From Pogostemon cablin (Eukaryota > Streptophyta > Magnoliopsida > Lamiales > Lamiaceae): a stretch of 64,000 nt of DNA. The notes beneath the pieces were generated by a model, which saw only the letters and a program-made list of their open reading frames with translations, did no database searches and was not told the origin of the DNA. The DNA is taken from assembly GCA_023678885.1 (NCBI GenBank), contig CM042965.1:27571777-27635776 (forward strand), given 5' to 3'. Both the position numbers and the translations under genes were made by a program. Positions 11,123 through 21,696 of the stretch are shown here, in pieces. How positions within the stretch are numbered: the first letter of the stretch is position 1; each line of letters begins with the position of its first letter.

Positions 11123-14100
11123 ATGCTCACGAGATTAAAGAAAGGTGAACTTGAACCCTATAATCCTGAAATCGGAACGTCGTCAAGAAAGAAGAAGAAG
11201 AAGAAGAGCAAGGCAAAGACTATTGATCCAACTGAAGCTCTGAATTTTGGAGTTGAAGTTGACGAGCAGATTTCGCAGATGATTGAAGCTACAACTGAAG
11301 TTAATTCGGGAGTAGAGATAGTCAACATGGCAGCGAATCCGGATAATCTAGCCATCCGAGAGGTATTCAGAAACAATGGGGCTGAAAATTTTGGGCTTCT
11401 AGGAGCAAGGGGAACTAATTCAGCGTTCGATCTTCATCCCGCTCTTATTAGCATAATAGAAATGAACTCCTTTTTAGGAGGGTCTTTCGAGGATCAGCAG
11501 CAGCATCTGAACATGTTCTTGGGCTATGCAAGTACTCAAAAAGACGCAGGAGAACATGAAGATGTTAGGAAGATCCTCTTGTTCAAATTCTCGCTTACTG
11601 AGAAGGCGAGAGATTGGTACGACACTATCAACGCAGCTGAGTGCACCACTTGGGAGCAACTGAAGTTAAGGTTCTTGGAGAGGTATATGCCACCTTCAAA
11701 GGTGTTTAAGATGAAGCAAGACATTAACCAATTCGCTATGGGTGGAGGAGAAAAATTTCATGAAGCATGGGATAGATTCAAGGACATGTTTAGGAAGTGT
11801 CCTCAACATGGGCTGTCTAAAGCTCAATATATCAGTATATTCTACAATGGATTAGACTGTGATTCAAGAGTGTTATTGGATGCTTCTTCTAATGGAGCAT
11901 TGCTTACAAAGTCATCCGTAGAGGCCGAAAAGTTGTTTGAAGATATTTCAATGAATTCAAGGGATTGGCCAACTGATCGAGTTAGAGGTACTTATGTCCT
12001 TGGTAAGGTAGCTAAGGTTGAACAAACAATGGTTAAAACAAGTAGAGAGGATGAGATCGTCTCTAGCTTGTCCAATATCAACAAGCTACTTGAATCCCAA
12101 CAGAAGCAAATCAGCGAATTATCTCAGCGCGTACCAATCATGCAGCAGGAGTTAAAGAATGAGGGACCAATCCAAGAGGAGTTGGAAGAGGCACACTATG
12201 CCATGGGTCAGAGTATTCAAGGGACTAGGTATCCAGACCAAGGAAACCGGAATTACCAAGGGAACTATTGAGGAAACTTTAATAATCGTGGTCCCCCGGG
12301 TGGTTATCAACAGCCTAGGAGGCCGGAATTCTCGTGGAGCAATCCGAATAATGCGATTCAACCTCCGATGGGTGTTGATCCGGGTGCTAAGGTAGAAGAG
12401 GGGAAACAGGGTCTTGAGGATACAGTAAACAGGTATATGGCCAAGAATGATGAAAGAGTTAACCGCCTTTAGGCCAAACTTGAAAAGAAAATCGATGCAA
12501 ACCATGAGGTTATATCTAACCAGGTGAAGGACCTTACATTACTGATGGGGGAGATGGCAGAAAGTGTTAACAAGCTTACTCAAACTCTTGAGAAGGGGAA
12601 GTTCCCGTCTCAAAGTATTGAGAATCCAAGGTCCTGCAACGCCATCACATTAAGGTCGGGAACGCAGTACGAGGGACCTATGAGGCCGGAATCAAATTTG
12701 GACATGTCTAGGGCGAGTTTCGAACATGGTTCGACCAACATTGAAGGTCGAATAATACAGGGGAGGTCGAACCAACACACTGGACACGATCAGGAGAGAC
12801 TGCAGTATCGGTTCGACCAAACTGCAGATGGTTCGACCTATCTAACAGGTCGAACCATGGTCGAACCCCACAACTCGGAGCACTCTATTTTTCCAGAACA
12901 CCGGTTTGACCAAACCAATCTTGGTTCGACCTATCCAACAGGTCGAACCCAGGTCGAACCGCACCACTTGGAGCACTCTGTTTTGTCACAGCAACAGTTC
13001 GACCACGACGGTCATGGTTCGACCTATCAAACAGGTCGAACCTTGGTCGAACCTGATGGCGGAAGAAGTACAGTAAGCCGGTTCGACCTAGGTACCCATG
13101 GTTTGACCTGTTCCACAGGTCGAACCCAGGTCAAAACTCAAATTTAAAAAGAGAGTCGTTGTCCAGAAGCAAGGTTCGACCAGTACGTACATGGTTCGAC
13201 CTGTTCCACAGGTCGAACCCTAGTCGAACCCCACCAGAAATTGCCTGTTGCCACTCCGAACACTCTCGATGATGTTGATGCTACTTCAGTGGTTCGGAAT
13301 GAACAAAGTATTGAGATAATAGCTGAGAAAAAGTGGGAGAGAGCCAAGCATTTGAGAGCCGAAAAGGAGAAAGCGGAGAAGGTTGATCGTGATGAATGGG
13401 GGATTCCCAAAACAAAGATACCTCCGTCGTTTCCTTACAAGCTTGTGAAGAAGGGATTGGAAGAGAAGTTCAAGAAGTTTTCAGAGATAATGAACAAAAT
13501 AAGCTTGAGCATTCCTTTCTCAGAGGCAATCATGGAGATGCCGTACTATGCCCGATTTCTAAAGGACATATTGTTAAAGAAGCGGAGCTTAACCGGAATT
13601 GAAACGGTGAATTTATCTGAGAATTGCAGCTCAATCATCCAAAAGAAGCTGCCGCAAAAGATGAAGGATCCGGGGAGCTTCACTATTCTATGTGAAATCG
13701 AAAAGGGGCTGGTACGGCGAGCTTTGTGCGATCTAGGGGCAAGCATCAATTTGATGCCTTTGTCCATCTTTCAGAGGCTTGGTTTGGGGGAGCTTACTCC
13801 TACAACAGTGGTTCTCCAATTGGCGGACAGGTCGATGACTTTTCCAAAAGGTATAATTGAAGACGTTCTCGTCAAAGTGGAGAAGCTAATCTTTCCTGTG
13901 GACTTTCTTGTGCTAGAGATGGAAGAAGACAAAGATAATATCCCTTTAATCTTGGGGAGACCTTTCCTTGCTACTGCTGGAGCTATGATTGATGTTCAGA
14001 AAGGAGAGCTTAGATTGCGGATGGACAAAGAAGAAGTTCTTTTCAACTTAGACAAAGCCATGAAGATGCCCATGGAGTCGCAGTGTCATAGTATTGACGT

Positions 14101-14626
14101 GGTGGAGGAGATTGTGAAAGAGAACATGTCTCTGATCCTGTCAAAGGATCCTCTTGAGACATGTTTGATGGAATCTCTTACTTATCCCACTACGGAGCTT
14201 GACGGACTCTCCAACAAGGTATGTATTGAATTTCTTGAAAACTTACTTGCTTTGGGTGATGACAGGTTTGAATCAGAAAGAACTAAGGTGGAAGAAGTCA
14301 AGTGGACGAGAAAGTACTTGCCGTTGGATAACAAGAGCTCTCCGATGGAAGTGAGGAAAGAGGAGTTGAAACTTTTGCCGGAACACTTGAAGTACGCCTT
14401 TCTTGGCGACAATGAAAAATATCCAGTAATTGTATCTTCTTCTCTGTATGATGATCAACTTGAGGAGTTATTAAACATTCTTGGGAAGTATAAATCTGCG
14501 ATTGGTTGGTCTCTTGAGGATTTGAAAGGAATTAGTCCTTCGTATTGTATGCATAGGATAAGATTGTTAGATGAGGCGAAAGCGAGTGTTCAAAATCAGC
14601 GGAGGGTTAATCCCGCGATTCAATAG
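11123..14626 (+). pseudogene. Element A gag-protease reading frame with three nonsense codons
   Basis: One frame runs from ATG 11123 to 14626, broken by TGA at 12269, TAG at 12470 and TAA at 13145. Residues 1-60 are lysine-rich. Residues about 95-280 are a Ty3 capsid domain (WYDTINAAECTTWEQLKLRF, ERYMPPSKVFKMKQDINQF). After the first stop comes the FSWSN-type region of Athila gag, then a coiled-coil-like linker, then the in-frame minisatellite (12809-13240). From 13241 the frame enters the aspartic protease: DLGASINLMP near 13729 holds the catalytic Asp and LILGRPFLATA follows. RT starts beyond 14627. Copying is disabled unless stops are read through. Confidence 0.9.
12809..13240 (+). repeat. 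In-frame palindromic minisatellite between gag and protease
   Basis: Five units begin at about 12809, 12902, 12995, 13079 and 13172, with spacings 93, 93, 84 and 93 bp, all multiples of three. Each unit encodes a RFDQ...GSTY.TGRT.VEP pattern, and units 1-2 end in an EHS-containing spacer. The DNA motif is the same GGTTCGACC / GGTCGAACC set as in the LTRs. Before the TAA at 13145 arose, the array would have been translated as a 28-31-residue protein repeat. Confidence 0.9.
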
Positions 14627-15900
14627 GTAATTAGGAAGCAAATCCTTACGTGGTTGGATGCCGGAATCATATATCCTATTAGTGATAGTCCCATGTGAGT
14701 CCATTGCATGTAGTTGCTAAAAAGGGGGTATGACTGTAGTAAAAGCTGAGGATGGAGAAGCGATAGCCACAAGGATTCCTACGGGATGGCGTACATGTGT
14801 TGATTATAGGAAGTTGAATGAGAACACGTGTAAGGATCATTTTTCTCTTCCTTTCATGGATCAAATGTTAGATCGTCTTGCAGGGTATGAGTTTTATTGT
14901 TTCTTGGATGGATACTCGGGGTACAACCAAATTATGATTGCCCCGAGGATCAAGAAAAGACCACTTTTACTTGCCCCTACGGGACCTTTGCTTTTCGGAA
15001 AATTCCATTTGGGTTATGTAATGCGCCTGCTACTTTTCAGAGATGCATGATGGCAATATTCGATGGGTTGATAGAGAAGATCATGGAAGTGTTCATTGAT
15101 GATTTTTCTGTTTTTGGTTCGTCCTTTGATATTTGTTTGTCTAACCTAGCTACTGTTTTGAAGAGATGCCAAGTGACTAATCTTGTCTTGAATTGGGAGA
15201 AGTGCCACTTCATGGTGAAGGATGGGATTGTTCTTGGGCATCATGTCTCGGCTAAAGGGTTGCAGGTAGATCGTGCTAAAGTGGTGGCGATTGAGAAGCT
15301 TCCACCACCGACCAATGAAAGAGGAGTGCGGTCCTTTCTTGGACACGCTGGTTTTTATAAGAGATTCATAAAAGACTTCTCAAAATACTCTAAGCCCTTA
15401 TCTCACTTACTTGAAAAGGATGTTCCTTTTGTGTTTGATGATGAATGTCTAACAGCTTTTCAAGTTTTAAAGGAGGCGCTTATCACTGCACCTATCTTGA
15501 TCACACGGAATTGGACTCAACCGTTTGTACTAATGTGTGATGCAAGTGATGTAGCACTTGGAGTGGTGCTTGGACAGCTGAAGGAAAAGAAGTTCTGCGC
15601 CATTTACTATGCAAGTAAGACTTTCGATGCAGCACAAAAAAATTACACGGTGACTGAAAAGGAGTTTTTGGCTGTTGTGTACGCATTCGATAAGTTTCGT
15701 CAGTATTTGGTTGGCATGAAGACTATAGTGTACACGGATCATTCTGCGATTCGGTACTTGATGGAAAGAAGGAGGCGAAGCCTAGGATCATAAGGTGGAT
15801 TCTTCTACTTCAAGAGTTTGACATGGAGATCCGGGATAAGAAAGGTTCTGATAATGTGTTAGCGGATCACCTCTCGAGGTTGGAGACTAGGGAACATTGT
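14627..15900 (+). pseudogene. Element A reverse transcriptase and RNase H, frameshifted
   Basis: RT blocks are seen across frames: WLDAGIIYPISDSP (14655-), GWRTCVDYRKLN, LDGYSGYNQI, FRKIPFGLCNAPATFQRC, and the catalytic VFIDDFSVFG at about 15095. LGHHVSAKGLQVD and FLGHAGFYKRFIKDFS follow. RNase H reads MCDASDVALGVVLGQ (15535-), YTVTEKEFLAVVYAFDKFR, YTDHSAIRYL, then NVLADHLSRL near 15870. Small indels sit near 14695, 14720, 14943 and 15766, plus a TAG after 14623. Block order and FIDD fit the Athila lineage. Confidence 0.92.
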
Positions 15901-16480
15901 GATAATTCTTTCGAGTATATTGAGGAAATGTTCCCGGATGAAAATATCATGGCCGTGTTTGTTGAAGGGGCTGAGCGAGCGTGTGTGGTTGCTGCGCAGG
16001 GAGTTGATCCATGGTATGCGGATTATGTTAATTATATTGCTATGGGAGAAATTCCAAGGGATCTCAACCGATATCAACTTGCTAAATTCAAAAGGGATGT
16101 TGAGACTTTCATATGGTATGATCCATTTATGTACAAAATTTGTGCGGATTCTATCATCCGTAGGTGTGTGCCCGAGATGGAGATGGAGAGTGTTCTCGAG
16201 TTTTGCCATGCATAACCTAACGGGGCGCACTTCGGCGCTCAAAAGACAGCAGCCAAGGTACTTCAGTCCGCTCTTTATTGGCCTACCTTGTTCAAGGATT
16301 GTGAGACCTATATGGCGTCGTGCGATAGGTGTCAACGCATGGGGAACATTGGTAGGAGAGACGAGATGCCGCTTCAGCGAAGCATAGTGGTCGAGATTTT
16401 TGATGTGTGGGGTATCGATTTCATGGGTCCTTTTCCCCCATCGAATAGATTTCTCTACATTCTACTTGCGGTGGATTATG
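15823..16480 (+). pseudogene. Element A integrase, N-terminal part, cut by element B
   Basis: It continues from RNase H. The zinc-binding region is recognisable (LEFCHA, stop TAA at 16213, then HFGAQKTAAKVLQ and CETYMASCDRCQRMG). The core begins with WGIDFMGPFPPS, containing the first catalytic Asp, and reads to LLAVDYV, where element B interrupts at 16480. The TAA would end the protein just before the His-Cys motif is complete. Confidence 0.9.
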
Positions 16481-18093
16481 TGATGAGTGATATTTTCACC
16501 TAGATTTTAGTATCTTTTTATGTGAGTTTTTGTATGATATTATCCGTATTTTATGTGTTATTTGGTTGTGTTTTGTGTTTTCATGGAAATGTATGTGAAT
16601 GAGCTTAAACCTACTATTTTCACCTTTTATTTGATGCTAAACATGATAAGGAAGATGTAGGAAAAAACGGATCTCAATTTGGAGTTGAAACGAGGAAGAA
16701 CGAGCCAAAACAGTGAAGGAATCAGGGCAGCAGCAACACGACTGGCCGTGTCGGTGGCACGAGCCGTGTCGCAGTGCACGACTCGTGTAGCTAACACGGG
16801 CCTGTCCAGAATGGTCGTGCGGCAACATCTATTCATCCAACACGACCACCACTTGGCCGTGTTGCGGAGCTCGACTCGTGTTGCAGCACACGACCCGTGT
16901 AGCCAACACGGGCCTGTAAGCGATGGCCGTGCGGGAGCATCAGTTCACGCAACACGGGCACCTTATGGCCGTGTTGCGCCACACGACTCGTGTCGTGTCA
17001 GGGATCAGAAAAATTCAGAATCCTTCTAGAAGCTTGTCAAGGAGTATAAATACCCCTCCATTCAGATTTTTTGAAAAAAGATCCGATTTCCACCCCTTCC
17101 ACACACACATCACACACCTTTTCCTCCATTCTTCACCTTCACCTTCATCCATTCTTCATCCTTTGGATCTACCTTCATCCAACCATCAAATCCTTCATCC
17201 AAGTAGTTAGAGAAGCAAGGAAGAGAGGTGAATTGCAAGGGAAAGAAGAAGATCACCATTGGAGACATCCAAGGGAGTTTTCATCTACACTTTGTATTGA
17301 AACCTATTGTTTATCATGTTTTGTAAGGAATTTAATGTCTATGTTAATTTTCTTATGGATATGAGAGGCTAATCTCCCTTGTGAGATTAGCAATATGAAT
17401 TGTGTTGGATAATTTTTGGTATTTTGCAATTGAATGATTATGTTGATTGGGTTAATTGATTTTCTATCATTGATGCTTTAGATCTTGAGGTTTATGATGA
17501 TTTGTGTGCTTAATTGTTTTAAGCATGTGATTAGATTGAGAAGTCAATTGCATATTTAGGATAATTAAGTGAATCATTTCATCAAACACTTCATGTGCAT
17601 TATAGATTGTGAAGAGATTGAGAAGTCCTTCATAGTTTAGAACCCTTTGATAGAACATATCATTTATTAGATTGAGAAGTCAATAGATTATGTGAAGGGA
17701 CTCTCATTTCAAGCTTAGTACCTAGTTGGAATTTTTTGAGTGAGAACCAATCCAATGAATGTCATTCCATATCCTATTCATTCCGAGAGGGAGTTTAGGT
17801 GATCTTAGTGTTGGCCCTTAGCCTTTTTCCCATGACACATATGAATTCATTGCATGATACCTAGATTTTCCATGCTTTAAGTATTGTTAATCTCATCTCT
17901 ATCTACTTGGCTCATTCATCCATCTCCCATTCATCTATCCATTTATTTTATTGTCATTTCTTGATTATCTCCCCTTCTCGTTCATCTCTATAATACTATG
18001 ACAAACACGAGATCGCTTAGACCCTAGTACCTTCCTCCCTGTGGTTCGATAATTTCTTTAATTGGTCATTCTCCACTATATTATGGCTAGCCA
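16481..18093 (+). mobile_element. Element B 5' LTR (1613 bp)
   Basis: It begins TGATGAGTGATATTTTCACC and ends TTATGGCTAGCCA, whereas the 3' LTR ends GGCTAATCA. A TATA box TATAAATAC is at 17045, just downstream of a GC-rich palindromic array. Open frames at 16627-17364 fall in this LTR and recur in the 3' LTR; they show no domain. Confidence 0.95.
16728..17000 (+). repeat. GC-rich CACGACTCGTG array in element B LTR
   Basis: Words such as CACGACTCGTGT, CAACACGGGCC and GGCCGTGTTG recur in direct and inverted orientation. Units starting CACGAC(T/C)CGTGT at 16777, 16889 and 16982 are spaced 112 and 93 bp. It sits just upstream of the TATA box, as the GGTTCGACC array does in element A. A second copy lies at about 21944-22216 in the 3' LTR. 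Confidence 0.85.
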
Positions 18094-18095
18094 AA

Positions 18096-18113
18096 TGGCG
18101 CCGTTGCCGGGGA
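18096..18113 (+). promoter_or_regulatory. Element B primer binding site (tRNA-Asp)
   Basis: TGGCGCCGTTGCCGGGGA, identical to the primer site of element A, two bases after the LTR end. Confidence 0.93.
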
Positions 18114-18329
18114 GGCAACGGTTGCTAGTGGTTTAACGAATGAGTGTTTCGATTGGTATTAATAGAGATATTTTTATTGCTTTTTATTATTTGTTTTGGA
18201 AAATTTTTGATCTCACTTGTTTGTTTTGATAGGTACTTGACACTACCTTGAGAGAAGAGGAAGGGGGATCAAAGCCAAAAATAGTAAGTTTGAAGGAGAA
18301 TTGTAGTAAGCCTTGAGAAGAGCATTTAA

Positions 18330-19664
18330 ATGGATGGTTGGAACCAATTCACAAATGTCTTTGGGGATCAATTTGCAAGGGTTCCACCTCCACAATCAAG
18401 AGGCTACATGAATGAGAGCAACTATGGATACAACTTCCAAATGAATCAAGATAGCTCTCAATACTACAATCAAAGAAGAAATGGAGAATGGCAACAAGCT
18501 TACAATGGAAATACATTCCACCCGTATCAAGCATACACTTATTCTCCACAAAATCCCAACACCAACACTTCTCCTCCGTTCCAAAACTACGCTTTACTTG
18601 AATTACATAGAAGAAGTGCTCAAGGAAGTGATGAAGGTCAAGATTCTCAATCAAGTTTTCTTCAAAATGAATCCTCCAAGATAATTACCCAAGTTACTTT
18701 GGAAGTGACAAGACAAATAAGGATGATGAATCAAGGTGCTTATGGTCAAGTCTTGTCTAATTCAAGTTTGGGGGGTGCTCAAAATGTGCAAGGTGTGTCG
18801 ATTCCTAGTCCTATGGAGCAAGAAGAGTGGAGGATGCCTACGCATCAAGTAGGAGATGTTTCTTTCATGGGAGTGGATGATTTCCAAGGAAATTTTCAAC
18901 ATAACTATGAAGGAAGTTTTCATGGGAATTATCCACCAATTCAAGAATGGAATTGTGACAACCAAGAGGGAGGAGACTTTCAACAAGTCGAAGAAGAAAA
19001 ATCATCTTTAGAAGTATTTCTTGAAAAGTTGATTGCTTCCAACAAAACTCAAGATGAAGTTATTGAAAGAAGATTCAAGGCTATTGAAGAAAATAATGAT
19101 CAAAGATTCAAAGCCTTGGAGCATCAAGTAAGCCAAATTGTAAGTGCTTTGACCAATTTTCAACAAGTTGAAGAGCTTGAAGAGGAGAGCAAAGTCGAAG
19201 AAGAGTTGGAGAAAGAAGAGAATTTGGAGGATGAAGAATCAAATGAGGTGTTTGAAGAGCCTATTGAGGCAAATGATGTTGATGAAGAGGAACAAAGTCT
19301 AGAAACAAATGATGATGACTTGAAGAGTGAAATGAGCATTTCTAAACCTTTAAACTCTTTAAGTTGCTTTGAACTTGATAATATTGTTTACATTGACTTT
19401 GTATTACCCATTGATTTTTCTCATATTCTTAGAAACAAAAGAGAACTTGAAGAGATGTTGGGGATCTATTTGGTAAAGAGGAATAAGTGGTGTTCAAGAA
19501 TGGAGAGGGCAATGGAGTGTAAGCTCAAGAGAGTTGAATTTCTAAAGCCATGCTCGAAGGATGCAACGGAGGTCGTTACTTGCCATAAGTGCCTATTAGA
19601 GGAAGAAGCACAACGATTAAAATTCGATGGCAAGGACGAAAGATATCCGTGGCCATTCCGATGA
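18330..19664 (+). CDS. Element B single ORF, gag-like protein of 444 residues
   Basis: This intact frame is the only one in element B. The N-terminal 200 residues are rich in Asn, Gln, Tyr and Pro. Residues about 225-275 (EVFLEKLIASNKTQ, then RFKALEHQVSQIVSALT) resemble the helical linker at the end of Athila gag (compare MAKNDERVN and QVKDLTLLMGEMAES in element A). A strongly acidic stretch follows (about 275-330), then a C-terminal part with a CHKC motif that I do not recognise. No capsid core is seen. It is probably a reduced gag kept because it helps the element use another element's particles; that role is inference. Confidence 0.7.
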   Translation: MDGWNQFTNVFGDQFARVPPPQSRGYMNESNYGYNFQMNQDSSQYYNQRRNGEWQQAYNGNTFHPYQAYTYSPQNPNTNTSPPFQNYALLELHRRSAQGSDEGQDSQSSFLQNESSKIITQVTLEVTRQIRMMNQGAYGQVLSNSSLGGAQNVQGVSIPSPMEQEEWRMPTHQVGDVSFMGVDDFQGNFQHNYEGSFHGNYPPIQEWNCDNQEGGDFQQVEEEKSSLEVFLEKLIASNKTQDEVIERRFKAIEENNDQRFKALEHQVSQIVSALTNFQQVEELEEESKVEEELEKEENLEDEESNEVFEEPIEANDVDEEEQSLETNDDDLKSEMSISKPLNSLSCFELDNIVYIDFVLPIDFSHILRNKRELEEMLGIYLVKRNKWCSRMERAMECKLKRVEFLKPCSKDATEVVTCHKCLLEEEAQRLKFDGKDERYPWPFR

Positions 19665-19886
19665 GTTCTCCATATCCCGTCCGGCTTGAAGACATTAAAC
19701 TTAGCGCTAGATGGGAGGCAACCCATCATTACCTTTTATTGCTTTATTTAATGCTTTCAATAAGGTTGATGGATTTGTTTGTTTGCATTTTTGGTATGTA
19801 TGTTGATTGTGCTTGTGAGGAGAATGCGTATTGGACAAACGATAAGTGCTTGATTTGAAGTGTGAAAGTAAGTCACACCACTTTTT

Positions 19887-19930
19887 GCAAACTTACCTCG
19901 AAACTCTTGTTTCAATTTAAGTTTGGGGGG
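19887..19930 (+). promoter_or_regulatory. Internal polypurine tract of element B
   Basis: GCAAACTTAC, a short spacer, then TTTAAGTTTGGGGGG. It has the same layout as 24261-24302 in A and 58193-58240 (minus) in D. The purine tract closely resembles the terminal one used to prime plus-strand synthesis. Confidence 0.65.
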
Positions 19931-20779
19931 ATATGGCGTGGTGTGACATACTTTGTCTTGAAAGCATATACTTTTCGTATTTTTGGGCTAATTTTGAATT
20001 TTTCTCATGAGCATTGGTTTGATTTTGGTATGATTGGTCGTGTTGAAGTGCATGATAGTCCATATTTTTAATGAAATTGTTGAGCTAATGGTTTTGTTGA
20101 GCATGTATGAAGGGTATTGGAAGCACGAATTGAGCTCGGAGCTAACAACTTCCACTATCAAATGCTTATTGAGGGAGTTCATTCTACACCCTACCACTTT
20201 TATGTGCTTAGCATAATTTGATTTGATTTGTATTGATGTGATTAGCATGCTACTTTATGTGTTATGTTTTTGGGAGGTTTACTTTTCAATCTAAGGTTGG
20301 GATGATTGTGAGCTTACATTGTTATGGATGATTTGAATGTGTGTTTCATTTTTCAATGATGGTGATTTTTGTTTTTGCATGTTATGTGTTTTTGTTTTGT
20401 TTCTTGTTTGTTGAGTCTTTATTTTATGTTTTGTGTGTTTTCTTATTTTTGTCTTGGTATATTTGGTGGTTTTTTTTGGGATGTTGTGAGTCATTTTTGA
20501 ACATGAGTGATGACATGTTGTTGTGATAAGTGATGACAAGTTTTGATTAAGAATCTCTACACTTTCGAATTGTGACATGTTTTACTTAACTTGTTCAATT
20601 TTGAGATGAATGTGGTGTAATAAGTTTCTTAAGGTCCAATGCATAAGCTTGTGAGAATTTGAGCCTCAACCGTGCATACATATTTTTTTTTTCTTCATGA
20701 GTGGATTGGTTGTGTTTGATAAGCTAGAACTTGCTCAAGGACTATAGGAACGAGCCCGATTAGTGGAGATTAGTGACAT

Positions 20780-21390
20780 GATCTAAGGCCATCCTTGTTA
20801 TTATAGTCATTACCATATATTTCCCTACCATGAACATCATCCCTAGTCAACCACTTTGAGCCTTAAAGCCATTTTATTGTGAATTTAGCACACTACAAGC
20901 CTTAATTACCCACTTGAGCCTTACATACATACCTTTTGTGTGAGTGATTGAGGAGATGTGGTTTAGAAAGGTTTGATGAGAATTGTGCAAGAAAAGACAA
21001 GAAATGGTAAACAAGCAAGAAAAAGGATGAAAAAGAGCACAAGAAAGAATGGACATGCAACCTCAAAATAAGAAAATGAGCAAAGCAATAACAATATGCT
21101 CAAGTACTTAAAAGTTCAAAGAAGGAAACATGCATTAAAAGAAGCTCAAAATCTAAGGAAAGTTGATGATTAGTGCTTGTGATTACCAAAGTTGAGAAAG
21201 GAAGAAAGAAAAGTGGAGAAGTTGAGGAAGTTGATCATCTCTTCGATTACTTATACTTGTTAGTCACTATTATCCATACTCTTCCTACCTTACCAAAGAG
21301 CCTATCATTACATCCCAATTAAAGACCTTTTTGATCATTAATTTAAACTTTAGTGGTTTGTGAATGTAGTCCACGAGCAAGCTTATAGCG
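20780..21390 (+). promoter_or_regulatory. Conserved 3' non-coding module of element B
   Basis: Ordered boxes: GATCTAAGGCCAT (20780), TTGAGCCTTAAAGCC (20856), ACTTGAGCCTTA (20912), TACCAAAGAGCCTATCATTA (21291), and a weaker GAGCAAGCTTATAGCG (21375). Equivalents occur in the same order in A and D. Confidence 0.7.
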
Positions 21391-21696
21391 AGTCGAGCCA
21401 ATCGATTGATGAGTATTTTTTTACCCTACTTAAAATAGTGTTGAGTGAAATTTATATCTTATGTGAGGCTTGGACTAAAAGGGACTATATTACACTTTAT
21501 TTTCTTGTGATTGAACTCGTTAATTCTTCATGTCATGAATCTAATGTTGTAGGATGCCTTAGCATAGTTTGTAATTCTTATTATTATTGATGTGTTGTTA
21601 CTTATGTTCGTTTAGTCTTTTCCTAGGTGAAAATCACTCTCCTTGGTTTATCATTTTCGTTGTGCGGGGACGCACAACACTTTAAGTTTGGGGATG

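Larger units (their letters stand above)
19665..21696 (+). other. Element B 3' non-coding region
   Basis: About 2 kb without a credible gene. It starts with AGATGGGAGGCAACCCATCA, a motif common downstream of pol in this group. It holds an internal polypurine tract (19887-19930), conserved boxes shared with A and D (20780-21390), and the terminal polypurine tract TTTAAGTTTGGGGATG directly before the 3' LTR at 21697. Confidence 0.8.

Noticed and set aside
16679..17364. Overlapping ORFs of 95-116 codons in the LTR of element B, repeated at 21895-22426
   Set aside because: They lie in both LTRs, span a GC-rich repeat array and the TATA box, and show no domain.
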